Positions 8,758-17,894 are shown, counted from the stretch's first letter. The stretch: 64,000 nucleotides of DNA from Acidimicrobiia bacterium (GCA_022820505.1 JAJEFK010000044.1:94917-158916); one strand, 5' to 3'. Program-made: numbers and translations. The notes: generated by a model not told the origin, from the sequence alone.

Positions 8758-9592
8758 GCTCCAGCTCGTCGATGAGGCCGTCGGGGTTCTCGACCATCTC
8801 GCTGAAGTCCTCCACGGCCTCGGCCGCCGACTCTTCGAGGATCTGCTGCGCGTACTGGGCCAGCGTGTCGTCGCCGGCGACCAGCTCGTCGATCTGGCGG
8901 CCGTAGTTGGCGGCGGCGCTGTGCAGCTCCGACTCGCCCAGCGTCACGCCCAGGAACTGCCCCACCCGCTCGGCGAGCGCCAGGGCGGCTTTCGGCGACG
9001 GGTAGTTGTGCACGTAGGTGGGCACGGTGGCCCAGAACGACACGCTGTCGAAACCGGCTCGGTGGCAGGCGTCGTTCAGCACGCCGATGATCCCGGTGGG
9101 ACCTTCGTAGGTGGACTGGCGCAGGCCCATGTTCAGGTTGAGGGCGGCGTTGTTGGATGCGCCCACCACGTTGACCGGCGCGTTGTGGTGTGTATCGGTG
9201 AGCAGCGCGCCCAGCGTGACCACCGTGGACACGCCCAGCGATTCGGCCATCTCGATGATCACGTCGCAGAACGTGCGCCAGCGCAGCCGGGGCTCCACGC
9301 CGAGCACGGTCACCACCGGCCGGCCGTTGTCGACCTCGCCGATGCGTACATCGGGCGTGGGCCAGTCGATCTTCCGCTCGCCCTCGACGACCTGCACGCT
9401 GGGCCGCACCGAGGCGAAGTCGTAGAAGTACTCGGGGTCGATGTGGGCCACCGGATGGCAGCGGAAGCGCCGGCGCAGGTACTTGGCGGACTCGGTGGCC
9501 GCATCGCCGGCGTCGTTCCAGCCCGAGAACGCTGCAATGAGGATGGTGTCCTTGCCGGGTTCGGGTCGCTCCAACCACTCAAGATGGCCCAC
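8729..9592 (-). CDS. PAC2 family protein
   Basis: This 287-residue protein belongs to the PAC2 family, named for the yeast/human proteasome assembly chaperone 2. In actinobacteria these genes often lie with proteasome or carboxylate-amine ligase genes, and their function is unclear. The N-terminus DTILIAAFSGWNDAGDAATE is the family hallmark; HIDPEYFYDF and TVVTLGALLTDTHH follow, and the C-terminal ~60 residues are acidic. The start chosen is GTG 9592; no ATG lies in frame downstream of the divergent GNAT gene. It converges with glnD across the tandem repeat at 8670-8757. No proteasome genes are visible nearby. Confidence 0.88.
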   Translation of the reverse strand: MGHLEWLERPEPGKDTILIAAFSGWNDAGDAATESAKYLRRRFRCHPVAHIDPEYFYDFASVRPSVQVVEGERKIDWPTPDVRIGEVDNGRPVVTVLGVEPRLRWRTFCDVIIEMAESLGVSTVVTLGALLTDTHHNAPVNVVGASNNAALNLNMGLRQSTYEGPTGIIGVLNDACHRAGFDSVSFWATVPTYVHNYPSPKAALALAERVGQFLGVTLGESELHSAAANYGRQIDELVAGDDTLAQYAQQILEESAAEAVEDFSEMVENPDGLIDELEQFLRQQEPD

Positions 9593-9640
9593 GTCGGCGA
9601 GGCTAGCGGCACCCTGTTGTGAGATGACCCTGGGCGTACG

Positions 9641-10117
9641 ATGCGGATCGTGGCTCAACCTGGCGCGGCGTCGGCGAGATCGCAAGCCGGTGTTCGGATC
9701 GAGGTGTGCGGGGTTGTCGACGATGCGTTGGTGGGGGCGTTCGCACGGTTGCACCCGCAGTTGTCGAGCTCGCCGCCGCCTGATGCCGCGGCGCTGGAGC
9801 GCATCGTCGGGCATCCGGCCAACACGGTGCTGATCGCCCGCACTGCGGCCGATGAGATCGTGGGGGCGATGATCTTGGTGCTGTTCCCGCTGGCCAGCGG
9901 CTTGCGGGCGTGGATCGAAGATGTGGTGGTGGACGAGTCGGCACGGGGCCGCGGCATTGGCGCCGCGCTGAACCGGCAGGCCATCGAGATCGCTCGGCAA
10001 GCGGGCGCCCGCACGGTCGACCTGACTTCTCGACCCGACCGGGAGGCCGCCAACCGGCTCTACGCCCGGCTCGGCTTCAACCAGCGGAACACCAACGTGT
10101 ACCGACTCGAACTCTGA
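9641..10117 (+). CDS. GNAT family N-acetyltransferase
   Basis: This is a 158-residue acetyl-CoA-dependent N-acyltransferase. The acetyl-CoA pyrophosphate loop is clear: VVVDESARGRGIGAALN (motif A, R/QxxGxG/A type), followed by DLTSRPDREAANRLYARLGF (motif B). The substrate is unknown. The first ~17 residues (MRIVAQPGAASARSQAG) are variable, and a later GTG start is possible. It is divergent from the PAC2 gene with a 48-base gap that must hold both promoters. Confidence 0.9.
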   Translation: MRIVAQPGAASARSQAGVRIEVCGVVDDALVGAFARLHPQLSSSPPPDAAALERIVGHPANTVLIARTAADEIVGAMILVLFPLASGLRAWIEDVVVDESARGRGIGAALNRQAIEIARQAGARTVDLTSRPDREAANRLYARLGFNQRNTNVYRLEL

Positions 10118-10164
10118 CTACCGTGCGGGCACTCTGCCACGCCCGCTGAGGAGGCCCCAGAACC

Positions 10165-10668
10165 ATGGATCCAGACAGCATCAACTTGGGCCTGTTCGTC
10201 CTGCGGGTGATCGTCGGCGTCACGCTGGCGCTCCATGGCATCGCCAAGTTCCGCGGCGGCATCCGCGGCGTCGGCAACTGGTTCGCCGCCGAGGGCCTGC
10301 GCCCGGGCTTGCTGCACGCCTACCTCGCCGCCCTCACCGAGATCGGCGCCGGCATCGGCTTGGCGCTCGGGCTGCTGACGCCCCTGTCCGCCATGGCGTT
10401 CATCGGCGTAATGACCACCGCAGGGTGGGTCGGCCACCGCAAGAACGGCTTCTTCATCATCCGCGAGGGATGGGAGTACGTGTTCGTGCTGGCCGTGGCC
10501 GCCGCGGCCGTGGCGGCCACCGGTCCCGGCGAGTGGTCGGTCGACAACGCGCTCGGCCTCGACTGGAGCGGGCCGGTCTGGTTCGTGGTCGCCATCGCCG
10601 GCGGGCTGGTCTCCACGCTGTTGCTGCTGGCAGCGTTCTACCGGCCGAACGCTCCGGCGGAGCAGTGA
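10165..10668 (+). CDS. DoxX family membrane protein
   Basis: This 167-residue protein has about four transmembrane helices. The first carries the DoxX-type sequence LFVLRVIVGVTLALHGIAKF; the last is WFVVAIAGGLVSTLLLLAAF. DoxX relatives are linked to quinone/thiosulfate redox chemistry or redox homeostasis (the mycobacterial DoxX-SseA-SodA complex), but this one has no diagnostic partner. The start ATG 10165 is preceded by AGGAGG at 10149-10154. Confidence 0.88.
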   Translation: MDPDSINLGLFVLRVIVGVTLALHGIAKFRGGIRGVGNWFAAEGLRPGLLHAYLAALTEIGAGIGLALGLLTPLSAMAFIGVMTTAGWVGHRKNGFFIIREGWEYVFVLAVAAAAVAATGPGEWSVDNALGLDWSGPVWFVVAIAGGLVSTLLLLAAFYRPNAPAEQ

Positions 10669-10769
10669 CACCTGCGCTTCGCTTGCGACCCCTGGCCGAA
10701 ACCCCTCGCGCCCAGAGACCCGCGCAGCCGAGATCGCCGCGGTGAGATCCCCGCAGTGAGGCGCGAGCT

Positions 10770-11216
10770 GTGAGGTGGGGGCTGTTCGGGCGGCTGGTCG
10801 GCTACAGCACGGTGTCGGCCGGCACGGTGGTGCTGACCCAGGCCGTGCTGGTGGTGGCTTATGCGGTGCTGGGCTGGCCCGCAGTCGTGGCCAACGTGGT
10901 GGCGGTGTGCGTCGCCGCCGGTCCCGCCTACTACGCCAACCGGCGCTGGGTGTGGTCTCGCACCGACCGCCACTCGCTCACCGGCGAGATCCTGCCCTTC
11001 TGGGCCTACAGCCTCGCCGGGCTCGGCATCTCGTCGCTGCTGGTGGCGCTGGCGGACCGGTGGTGGCAATCGGCCGTGGCCGTCTCGGCGGCCAACCTCA
11101 TCGGCTTCGGGGTGTTGTGGGCGGGGAAGTTCATCCTGCTGGACCGGGTGCTGTTCGCCCGGCCCGAGGCCCCTACCGACGCCCATCCGGCAGCGGATGC
11201 CCCGGAGGGGCGATGA
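10770..11216 (+). CDS. GtrA-like membrane protein
   Basis: This 148-residue protein has four predicted transmembrane segments and the GtrA signature: LFGRLVGYSTVSAGTVVL in helix 1, YYANRRWVW between helices 2 and 3, and FGVLWAGKFILLDRVLF at the end. GtrA proteins are thought to help move polyprenyl-linked sugars across the membrane for cell-surface polysaccharide modification. The start is GTG. The stop overlaps the next gene (ATGA at 11213-11216). It faces a glycosyltransferase cluster on the other strand, which supports a cell-envelope sugar role. Confidence 0.9.
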   Translation: MRWGLFGRLVGYSTVSAGTVVLTQAVLVVAYAVLGWPAVVANVVAVCVAAGPAYYANRRWVWSRTDRHSLTGEILPFWAYSLAGLGISSLLVALADRWWQSAVAVSAANLIGFGVLWAGKFILLDRVLFARPEAPTDAHPAADAPEGR

Positions 11217-11842
11217 ACCCGGAGCTGGCGGCGCTTGCCCAGCAGGTGAAGGGCTTCATGCCCCACGACGAGGGTCTGGCGCTGTACCGGGCTGCCGCCG
11301 AGGTGGCCTCGCTGGGACCGCTGGTGGAGATCGGCTCGTACTGCGGCAAGTCGGCGGTGTACCTGGGCGCCGCCGCGGCGGAGTCCGGCGGGGTGCTGTT
11401 CACCATCGACCATCACCGCGGCTCAGAGGAGATGCAGGCCGGCTGGGAGCATCACGACCCCGGGCTGGTGGACTCCCGGACCGGCCGCATGGACTCGCTG
11501 CCGGTCCTGCGTCAGACCCTCATCGACGCCGGCCTCGAGGACACGGTCGTGGCCATCGTGGGCGACTCGGTCGCGGTCGCGGCGCACTGGTCGAGTGCTG
11601 CGCTGGTATTCATCGACGGCGGCCACGGGGAGGCGCCGGCCCACGCCGACTACGAGGCGTGGTCGCCGAAGGTGGTGCCGGGCGGCCTGCTGGCCATCCA
11701 CGATGTGTTCCCGGATCCCGCCGACGGCGGCCGGCCGCCCTATGAGATCTGGCTGCGAGCCCTCGACGACGGCTTCCTCGAGCACAGCGCGCGCGGCAGC
11801 CTGCGCGTGCTGCGGCGCCCGGTCAGCGGCCCGGCGTCGTGA
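11213..11842 (+). CDS. Class I SAM-dependent methyltransferase (Methyltransf_24 type)
   Basis: This 209-residue Rossmann methyltransferase has SAM motif I LGPLVEIGSYCGKSAVYLG (residues 33-51), the acidic motif II ending LFTIDHHRGSEEMQ, and VFIDGGHGEAPAHADYEAW near residue 130. The last of these is typical of the Methyltransf_24 family seen with glycosyltransferases. It is translationally coupled to gtrA (ATGA overlap). Its 3' end overlaps by 20 bases the end of the convergent gene at 11823, so it probably belongs to the same surface-glycan locus. The substrate is unknown. Confidence 0.88.
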   Translation: MNPELAALAQQVKGFMPHDEGLALYRAAAEVASLGPLVEIGSYCGKSAVYLGAAAAESGGVLFTIDHHRGSEEMQAGWEHHDPGLVDSRTGRMDSLPVLRQTLIDAGLEDTVVAIVGDSVAVAAHWSSAALVFIDGGHGEAPAHADYEAWSPKVVPGGLLAIHDVFPDPADGGRPPYEIWLRALDDGFLEHSARGSLRVLRRPVSGPAS

Positions 11843-12905
11843 TGAGCGCGCCGGCGGCCCCGCTGCGGCGGTCGAGCGCGTCGGTGGCGAGGAGCACAGC
11901 CGCAGCGGTGTAGCTGGTGCGCTCGGCATCGGGAAAGGTCCGGGACTTGGGCACGACCCAGCCGGTGTAGTAGCTGCCGTCGTCATTGCGCATCGCAGAG
12001 GTGGCCTCGACGAGCCGGCGGGCCGCAGCGGCGCTGCCGGTGCGCAGGTAGGCGAGCGCGCACTCGCAGGTCTCCGCCGCGGTCACCCAGGACTGGTCGG
12101 CCACGCAGCGCACGCCTTGACTCAACAGAAACTTGGGTGCGCCTGCAGCGAGGTGAGACCGGGCCTGTGCCCCGTCGAGAGCGCCGCACAGCACTGGGTA
12201 GTACCAGTCCATGGCCCAGCGGTCCTTGGGCTCGAAGCCATCGGGCCGGTGGCGGATCTGGTGTTCGGTGCGAGCCAGCACGCGAGTCCACGCCGGCCGC
12301 TCCGCACCCATCAGCTCTGCCAGTGCAAGGCCGCATTGCAGCGAGTGGACGATCGACGACGACCCCGTCAGCAGCGCGTACGGCCAGGGCGTGCCGTTGG
12401 CGTGCACCGCCCAGGGGATGTGGCCGCTGGCAGTGCGCAGGCTCACCACGAAGTCGAGCGCCCGCGCCACGGTCGGCCACATCGCCTCCACGAAGCCCCG
12501 GTCGCCGGTGGCCAGCCAGTGGTGCCAGACGCCCACGGCGATGTAGGCGCAGCAGTTGGTGTCGACCTTGAAGTCCTTGATGCCGAGCGCGGTGTAGTAG
12601 TTGTGCCAGCTGCCCGCTTGGTGCTGGTTCGCCTGCAGCCACTCGTACGCGCTCTCGGCCGCCCGGTGGCGCCCCGCCGATGCGAGCGCCATGGCCGTCT
12701 CGACGTGATTCCACGGATCGGCGTGCCCGCCGTCGAACCACAGGATGAGACCATCGGGTTGCTGGCAGGCCTCGATGGCATCGGCCGTGGCAGCGACCTC
12801 GGCGCTCGTCAGCAGCGGCGCCGTTTCGACGGCAACCTGCCCGGACCGGCCGCGCACAGCATCAGGAGCGGCGGCGATCTCGTAGGGCGCTCGTTCAGGC
12901 TGCAT
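11823..12905 (-). CDS. Alpha/alpha-barrel protein, annotated elsewhere as prenyltransferase-like
   Basis: This 360-residue protein is rich in aromatic residues and repeating helices (VETAMALASAGRHRAAESAY; WVTAAETCECALAYLR). These suggest an (alpha/alpha)6 toroid as in six-hairpin glycosidases or squalene-cyclase/prenyltransferase repeats. Motifs such as WFDGGHADPWNHVE and VDTNCCAYIAVGVWHHW are conserved-looking. Such proteins recur beside GT4 and SAM methyltransferase genes in actinobacteria and are often labelled prenyltransferase; a glycoside-processing role fits the context equally well. It overlaps the upstream methyltransferase by 11 bases. Confidence 0.75.
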   Translation of the reverse strand: MQPERAPYEIAAAPDAVRGRSGQVAVETAPLLTSAEVAATADAIEACQQPDGLILWFDGGHADPWNHVETAMALASAGRHRAAESAYEWLQANQHQAGSWHNYYTALGIKDFKVDTNCCAYIAVGVWHHWLATGDRGFVEAMWPTVARALDFVVSLRTASGHIPWAVHANGTPWPYALLTGSSSIVHSLQCGLALAELMGAERPAWTRVLARTEHQIRHRPDGFEPKDRWAMDWYYPVLCGALDGAQARSHLAAGAPKFLLSQGVRCVADQSWVTAAETCECALAYLRTGSAAAARRLVEATSAMRNDDGSYYTGWVVPKSRTFPDAERTSYTAAAVLLATDALDRRSGAAGALITTPGR

Positions 12906-13677
12906 GTGCAGCTCCCACCGGTTCGGCGACTGGCTCGGCCGTCTCGTGCCTTCGGGCCTTGTAGGCGTACAGCACCGTCGACTTGGGCAGCACGGCGTTG
13001 AGCAGGCGGTCGAGCGTGCGGGTCAGCGGCGGTGCCTCGGTCATGTCCCACACCAGCAGCCGGTGGTAGGCCCGCACCAGCGGATGCTGGTCGTTGTGCG
13101 GCCCGACCAGGCAGCGCAGCCACCAGTAGGGCGTGTGCAGACCGTGCGCGCCGTGACTGTCGGATACATACAGCCCGGCCGCTGCCAGCTTCGCCCGCAG
13201 TTCGTCGGAGCGATAGATGCGCACATGGCCGTCGGGCACCGCGGGAGCGTGGTAGTCGGCCGACAGCGCCCAGCAGACCCGTTCGGCGGCTCGCGCCGGA
13301 ACCGTCACTGCGATCGTGCCGCCGGGCCGCAGCACCCGTGCCAGCTCGGCGATGGCCCGCTCGTCGTCGGTGATGTGCTCGAGCACTTCCGCAGCGATGA
13401 CCCGGTCGAAGCTGGCGTCTGGGTAGGGCAATGCGGTGGCATCGGCCACGACCGCGTGGCCGAGCTGCTGGTCGTCCGGCGAGCTGATCTCACCGGCGTC
13501 GTCCATGGCGGCGAACATGTCGGTGACGGCGCGCAGCTCGTCGGGATCGCGGTCGGACGCCACGGTGACGCAGCCGCGCCGGGCGCTCTCGAAGGCGTGA
13601 CGGCCCGCGCCGCAGCCCAGGTCCAGCACCCGGTCGCCGCGAACGGCGCCGAGACGCTCATAGTCCACAGTGAGCAT
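12895..13677 (-). CDS. Class I SAM-dependent methyltransferase (UbiE/Methyltransf_11 type)
   Basis: This 260-residue methyltransferase has motif I DRVLDLGCGAGRHAFE near residue 16, PYPDASFDRVIAAEVLEHI (motif post-II/III) and ARVLRPGGTIAVTVP. The start is ATG 13677, overlapping the stop of the upstream glycosyltransferase by one base (TGATG), so the pair is translationally coupled. A long 5' extension of the open frame is discounted because it lies inside the GT4 gene. It likely O-methylates the product of the neighbouring glycosyltransferase. Confidence 0.9.
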   Translation of the reverse strand: MLTVDYERLGAVRGDRVLDLGCGAGRHAFESARRGCVTVASDRDPDELRAVTDMFAAMDDAGEISSPDDQQLGHAVVADATALPYPDASFDRVIAAEVLEHITDDERAIAELARVLRPGGTIAVTVPARAAERVCWALSADYHAPAVPDGHVRIYRSDELRAKLAAAGLYVSDSHGAHGLHTPYWWLRCLVGPHNDQHPLVRAYHRLLVWDMTEAPPLTRTLDRLLNAVLPKSTVLYAYKARRHETAEPVAEPVGAAHAA

Positions 13678-15029
13678 CAGCGCCCCGGGCTCAGCCTCTG
13701 GAAGTCGCGCCTGCGCGGCCGAGGCGCTGGCGCGCCGGCCAGCAGCGCCCGGTACTGCGAGACGGTCTTGCGAGCCGTGGCAGCCCACGAATAGTTCGCC
13801 TTCACCCGCGCCCGTCCAGCCGCTCCCACGGTTGCACGCAGATCGGGCTGAGCGAGCGCCCAGCCGATGCGGGCCGCCAGCGCCTCCGAGTCGCCGGGCG
13901 GCACCTGCAGGCAGGTCTCGCCGTCGGCGCCGGTGACCTCGGGCAGCGCGCCACCGGTGGTCGCCACCAGCGGCACGCCGCACGACATCGCTTCGACGGC
14001 AGGCAGCGAGAAACCCTCGTACAGCGACGGCACCACGGCCAGTTGCGCCTCGTTGTAGAGCTCCACGATGCGCTCGTCGGGCACGCCGCTCACGAACTCG
14101 ACGCTGCCGGCCAGGTCGAGCTCATCGATGAGCCGGCTCGCCGCCGAGTCGTCCTTGGGACGCCCGATCACCACGAGGTGCAGCGAGGGATCCTCGGTGC
14201 GCAGCTTGGCCAGCGCTTCGAGCAGGTAGGCGAGTCCCTTCATGGCCACGTCTGCGCTGGCGGTGGTCATGAGCCGGCCCGGCACCGGCGTCACCTGCGA
14301 CAGGGGCCGGAACTGGGCCGGATCGACGCCGACCGTCACGATGTTCAGCCGGGCGGGATTCACGCCGAGGTCGGTCACGATGTCGTCGAAGCTGTTGGTG
14401 GACACGGTCACGATCCGGTCGAGGCGCCGCGCCACCCGGTTCTGCATGCGGGTGAAGGCATAGAAGCGCCGCATGGCGAGCCGCTTGCCGCGGTTCGGCG
14501 CGTGGGCGATCTCGAGCCGCCGGTCCACCGTGATCGGGTGATGGATCGTGCCGAGCGTGGGCATGCCGGCCCGCCGCAGCCAGTCGATGCCGTAGCCGAG
14601 GCACTGGTTGTCGTGCACCAGGTCGAAGTCGTCGAGCCGGCTGCGCAGCGCCCGGAACGCTCGCAGGCTGAACGTCAGCGGCTCGGCGAACGACGCCGTG
14701 CAGGTGATGAGCCACTCCAGCAAGTCGATCGGCGACCGGAACTCGGCCAGCTTGGGCACCCGGAACGGGTCGGGCATGCGGTACAGGTCGAGGCTGGGCA
14801 GCTCGGTGAGCTTGATGCCCGGGTCGAGGTGCGGGTAGGGCGGCCCGCTGAACACCTCGATGCTGTGGCCGAGCGCTGACAGCTCACGTGCCAGGTGGCG
14901 CACATAGATGCCCTGACCGCCGACCCAGGGATGGCCGCGGTAGGTCAGCAGTGCGATGCGCAACGGCGGCCCGCTGTCAGCCGGCTCGTCGCCGGACTGC
15001 ATGTCTGCCGGCCCGGTGTCGGGACCCAT
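13677..15029 (-). CDS. Glycosyltransferase family 4 protein
   Basis: This is a 450-residue GT-B retaining glycosyltransferase. The N-terminal domain has the family's Gly-rich acceptor loop (LLTYRGHPWVGGQGIYVRHL, residues 28-47). The C-terminal donor domain has HLVVIGRPKDDS and the E-x7-E region VVPSLYEGFSLPAVEAMSCG that contacts the nucleotide sugar. It is the first gene of a three-gene minus-strand operon with a methyltransferase and an alpha/alpha-barrel protein. The donor and acceptor are unknown; actinobacterial relatives make glycolipids or methylated polysaccharides. Confidence 0.93.
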   Translation of the reverse strand: MGPDTGPADMQSGDEPADSGPPLRIALLTYRGHPWVGGQGIYVRHLARELSALGHSIEVFSGPPYPHLDPGIKLTELPSLDLYRMPDPFRVPKLAEFRSPIDLLEWLITCTASFAEPLTFSLRAFRALRSRLDDFDLVHDNQCLGYGIDWLRRAGMPTLGTIHHPITVDRRLEIAHAPNRGKRLAMRRFYAFTRMQNRVARRLDRIVTVSTNSFDDIVTDLGVNPARLNIVTVGVDPAQFRPLSQVTPVPGRLMTTASADVAMKGLAYLLEALAKLRTEDPSLHLVVIGRPKDDSAASRLIDELDLAGSVEFVSGVPDERIVELYNEAQLAVVPSLYEGFSLPAVEAMSCGVPLVATTGGALPEVTGADGETCLQVPPGDSEALAARIGWALAQPDLRATVGAAGRARVKANYSWAATARKTVSQYRALLAGAPAPRPRRRDFQRLSPGR

Positions 15030-15200
15030 CGCAGCCTCCGTCGGAATGCGAGAACCCGGCAGGCACCGGCCCGGCAGAGCCGGATCGAGCAGGCGAGCTC
15101 GTCAAGGTCGCGTGAGGCTACTTGCCAGCCTGCCGACGCGAACCGGACGCCGGCTCGGCAGCGGAGCATCCCGACCCGGTGCCGGTACCGTTCGCAGCGC

Positions 15201-16307
15201 ATGGTTGAGTCAACTGCCGCGGCGCCGGCTGCAGCGCTGCCGGCGGATCATCCGATCCACCGGCTGGGCGACAGCCTGTACCTGCGGGCCGCCCGATGCC
15301 GGCGTACTGAGCAGGTGCCGGTGTGGTTCCAGCGGCAGGCCGGGCGGTCGCTGCCGGAATACCGGGCGCTGCGAGGGCAGGGAAGCATTCTCGACGCCAT
15401 CGCCGATCCGCCCACTGCCGCCGAGATCACACTGCAGCCGGTGCGCCGCTACGGGGTGGATGCGGCCGTGCTGTTCTCCGACATCGTGGTGCCGGCCGCC
15501 GCAGTCGGCTTCGGCATCGACGTGGTGCCCGGCGTGGGGCCGGTGGCCGGCCAGCCGCTGCGCAGCCGCGCTGATCTGGATCGGCTGCCGGAGCTCGACG
15601 CCGAGGAGCACACCCCGTACGTGCTCGACACCGTGCGGCTGCTGGCCGCGGAGCTCGACGTGCCGCTCGTCGGGTTCGCCGGGGCGCCGTTCACGGTGGC
15701 GAGCTACCTGGTCGAGGGCGCACCGTCCCGCCAGCATCTGCGGACCAAGTCGCTCATGTACACCGACACGGCGCTGTGGCACGACCTCATGGAGCGGCTG
15801 GCGTCCATTGCCGTGGCCTCGATGCGATCGCAGGTGCTGGCCGGCGCCAGCGCCGTGCAGCTGTTCGACTCGTGGGCGGGCACGCTGTCGCCCGCCGACT
15901 ATGCGGCGTTCGTGGCGCCGCACAGCAAGCGGGTCTTCGACGAGCTGGCCGACCTGGGCGTGCCCCGGGCGCACTTCGGCGTCGGCACCGGGGAGCTGCT
16001 CGACCAGATGGCTCAGGTGGGCGCCGACGTGGTGGGCGTGGACTGGCGGGTGCCGCTCGAGGCGGCCCGCGAGCGGGTCGGGCCCGGCGTCGCGCTGCAG
16101 GGCAACCTCGACCCGGCCCTGTGCGTGGCGGGGTGGGATGCCGTGCGCCCCGCCGCCGACCGCATCCTGGCCGCAGGCACGACCGAGAGCGGCTACATCT
16201 TCAACCTGGGCCACGGCGTGCTGCCCGAGACCGACCCTGCCGTGCTCGAACGGCTGACCGACCATGTGCACGCGTACCGGCGGCCGCTGCCCAAACAATC
16301 CGACTGA
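15201..16307 (+). CDS. hemE: Uroporphyrinogen decarboxylase HemE
   Basis: HemE removes four acetate carboxylates from uroporphyrinogen III to give coproporphyrinogen III. The 368-residue protein has the substrate-binding loop in a variant form, PVWFQRQAGRSLPEYR (residues 34-49), with Gln in place of the usual Met; the key RQAGR residues remain. AVLFSDIVVP carries the catalytic Asp, and the C-terminal FNLGHGVLPETDP is canonical. The start is ATG 15201; the frame is open upstream but without support. It is followed 51 bases later by the oxidase gene hemY, giving two consecutive pathway steps. Confidence 0.96.
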   Translation: MVESTAAAPAAALPADHPIHRLGDSLYLRAARCRRTEQVPVWFQRQAGRSLPEYRALRGQGSILDAIADPPTAAEITLQPVRRYGVDAAVLFSDIVVPAAAVGFGIDVVPGVGPVAGQPLRSRADLDRLPELDAEEHTPYVLDTVRLLAAELDVPLVGFAGAPFTVASYLVEGAPSRQHLRTKSLMYTDTALWHDLMERLASIAVASMRSQVLAGASAVQLFDSWAGTLSPADYAAFVAPHSKRVFDELADLGVPRAHFGVGTGELLDQMAQVGADVVGVDWRVPLEAARERVGPGVALQGNLDPALCVAGWDAVRPAADRILAAGTTESGYIFNLGHGVLPETDPAVLERLTDHVHAYRRPLPKQSD

Positions 16308-16358
16308 TCGAGCGGTGGCCTGCGTCGTCGCACCCCGCAGACGTGGTGACCTGTAGCC

Positions 16359-17894
16359 ATGGCGACTCAGCGGGTTGTTGTGGTCGGCGGCGGCATCGCC
16401 GGGCTGACCGCCGCCTATCGCCTGCTGCATCCCGCCGACGCGGGGGCCGAGGTGCCCAGGGTGGTGCTGATCGACAGCGCCGAGCGCCTGGGCGGCAAGA
16501 TCCTCTCGACGCCGTTCGAAGGGCGGTTCGTGGACGAAGGTGCCGACGCCTTCCTGCTGCGCGTGCCGTGGGCGAACGAGCTGTGCGAGGAGCTGGGGAT
16601 CGCAGCCGAGCGCATCTCGCCCGCAGTCGGCGGTGCATCGGTCGTTCGGGTTGGCTCGCGCGGCCAACGGCTGGCACCGCTGCCCGATGGTCTGATCGGC
16701 GGGGTGCCCACACGTCTGGGTCCGCTCGTCCGCTCGCCGCTGCTGGGACCCGCGGGCACGCTGCGGGCTGCGGCCGACTACGTCCTGCCGCGCCGCTCCA
16801 CGGAACGTCGGAGAGGCCCCGATGGCACCGACGTCATGATCGAGGGCCGCAGACGCGCTGTGAGTGTGCGTCCCGGCGCCGCCAGCGTGGGCGACATCGT
16901 GCGTGCCCGGCTCGGAGCGGCGGTGGCATCGCAGGTGGTCGACCCGCTGCTCGGCAGCATCAGCGCGGGCGACATCAACCGGTTGGATGCCGCAACGTCG
17001 GCGCCGATCCTGGGCCAGGCGTTGGAGCGCAGCAGATCGCTCATGCGGGGACTGCGCCAGATGCAGCCGGCGCCCGCTCCCGACGGGTCTGGCCCGGCGC
17101 CGATCTTCGGCAGCTTCGAAGGCGGGATGGGCCGGCTGGTCGAAGCGCTGATGAAGCGCCTGGACGGATGCGTGTTGCGGCTGGGCACCCCGGTGGAGGC
17201 AATCCGGCGCCCCGGCTCTCGATTCGCCGTCGACACAGGGTCCGAGGTACTCGACGCAGACGCCGTCATCATCGCTGCACCCGCCCATGCCGCGGCGCAG
17301 ATACTGCCAGCCGCACCCGACGCTGCTGCTGCGCTAGGGCTCATCGACTATGCATCGGTCGCGGTGCTGACGCTCAGCGTGCGCGCCGGTGCGATCGAAG
17401 CGCCGGCCGAAGCGGGCTTCCTGGTCACCCGGGACACCGGCTGGCTCACGACGGCCTGCAGCTACGGATCAGCGAAGTGGCCGAACTGGGCTACGGGTGG
17501 TGATCAACCCGACGACAGCCGGAATGTAGTTCTGAGGGTGTCAGTGGGCCGGGACGACGACGACCGACACACGCGCCTTGACGATGCCGAGCTGCGCGAC
17601 ACCGTTATCGGTGAGCTGTCGAGCCTGCCGCCGCTGCGGGGCTTGAGCGACCCCGGCGCTGTCGCCGAGCGGCGGGTCTCGCGCTGGCCGCAGTCGCTGC
17701 CCCAGTACCGGCCCGGTCACGGTCACCTCGTCGACCGGATCGAAGAGGCACTGGCGCGCGAGCTCCCCGGCGTGTTCGTGACCGGGGCTGCGTACCGGGG
17801 CCTCGGCATCCCCGCCTGCATCCGGCAGGGCAACGAGGCGGCAGCAGCCGTCGTGCAGCACCTCGCCTCGGTCCCCGCATCCAGCTCGCCGTGA
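16359..17894 (+). CDS. hemY: Coproporphyrinogen/protoporphyrinogen oxidase (HemY/CgoX)
   Basis: This 511-residue FAD enzyme oxidises coproporphyrinogen III to coproporphyrin III; in actinobacteria HemY acts as CgoX upstream of ferrochelatase and HemQ. The N-terminal FAD motif VVGGGIAGLTAAYRLL begins at residue 8; LGGKILSTPFEGRFVDEGAD is the family's second signature. The C-terminal VFVTGAAYRGLGIPACI is the conserved FAD-proximal end. A polar stretch near residues 147-163 (ERRRGPDGTDVMIEGRR) looks like an inserted loop. It pairs with hemE immediately upstream and with hemQ at 2093 to make a coproporphyrin-dependent route. Confidence 0.94.
   Translation: MATQRVVVVGGGIAGLTAAYRLLHPADAGAEVPRVVLIDSAERLGGKILSTPFEGRFVDEGADAFLLRVPWANELCEELGIAAERISPAVGGASVVRVGSRGQRLAPLPDGLIGGVPTRLGPLVRSPLLGPAGTLRAAADYVLPRRSTERRRGPDGTDVMIEGRRRAVSVRPGAASVGDIVRARLGAAVASQVVDPLLGSISAGDINRLDAATSAPILGQALERSRSLMRGLRQMQPAPAPDGSGPAPIFGSFEGGMGRLVEALMKRLDGCVLRLGTPVEAIRRPGSRFAVDTGSEVLDADAVIIAAPAHAAAQILPAAPDAAAALGLIDYASVAVLTLSVRAGAIEAPAEAGFLVTRDTGWLTTACSYGSAKWPNWATGGDQPDDSRNVVLRVSVGRDDDDRHTRLDDAELRDTVIGELSSLPPLRGLSDPGAVAERRVSRWPQSLPQYRPGHGHLVDRIEEALARELPGVFVTGAAYRGLGIPACIRQGNEAAAAVVQHLASVPASSSP

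Noticed and set aside
11595..13001. Plus-strand open frame over the alpha/alpha-barrel gene
   Set aside because: The minus-strand gene has coherent aromatic-rich helical repeats and overlaps its operon partner. The plus frame is a compositional shadow.
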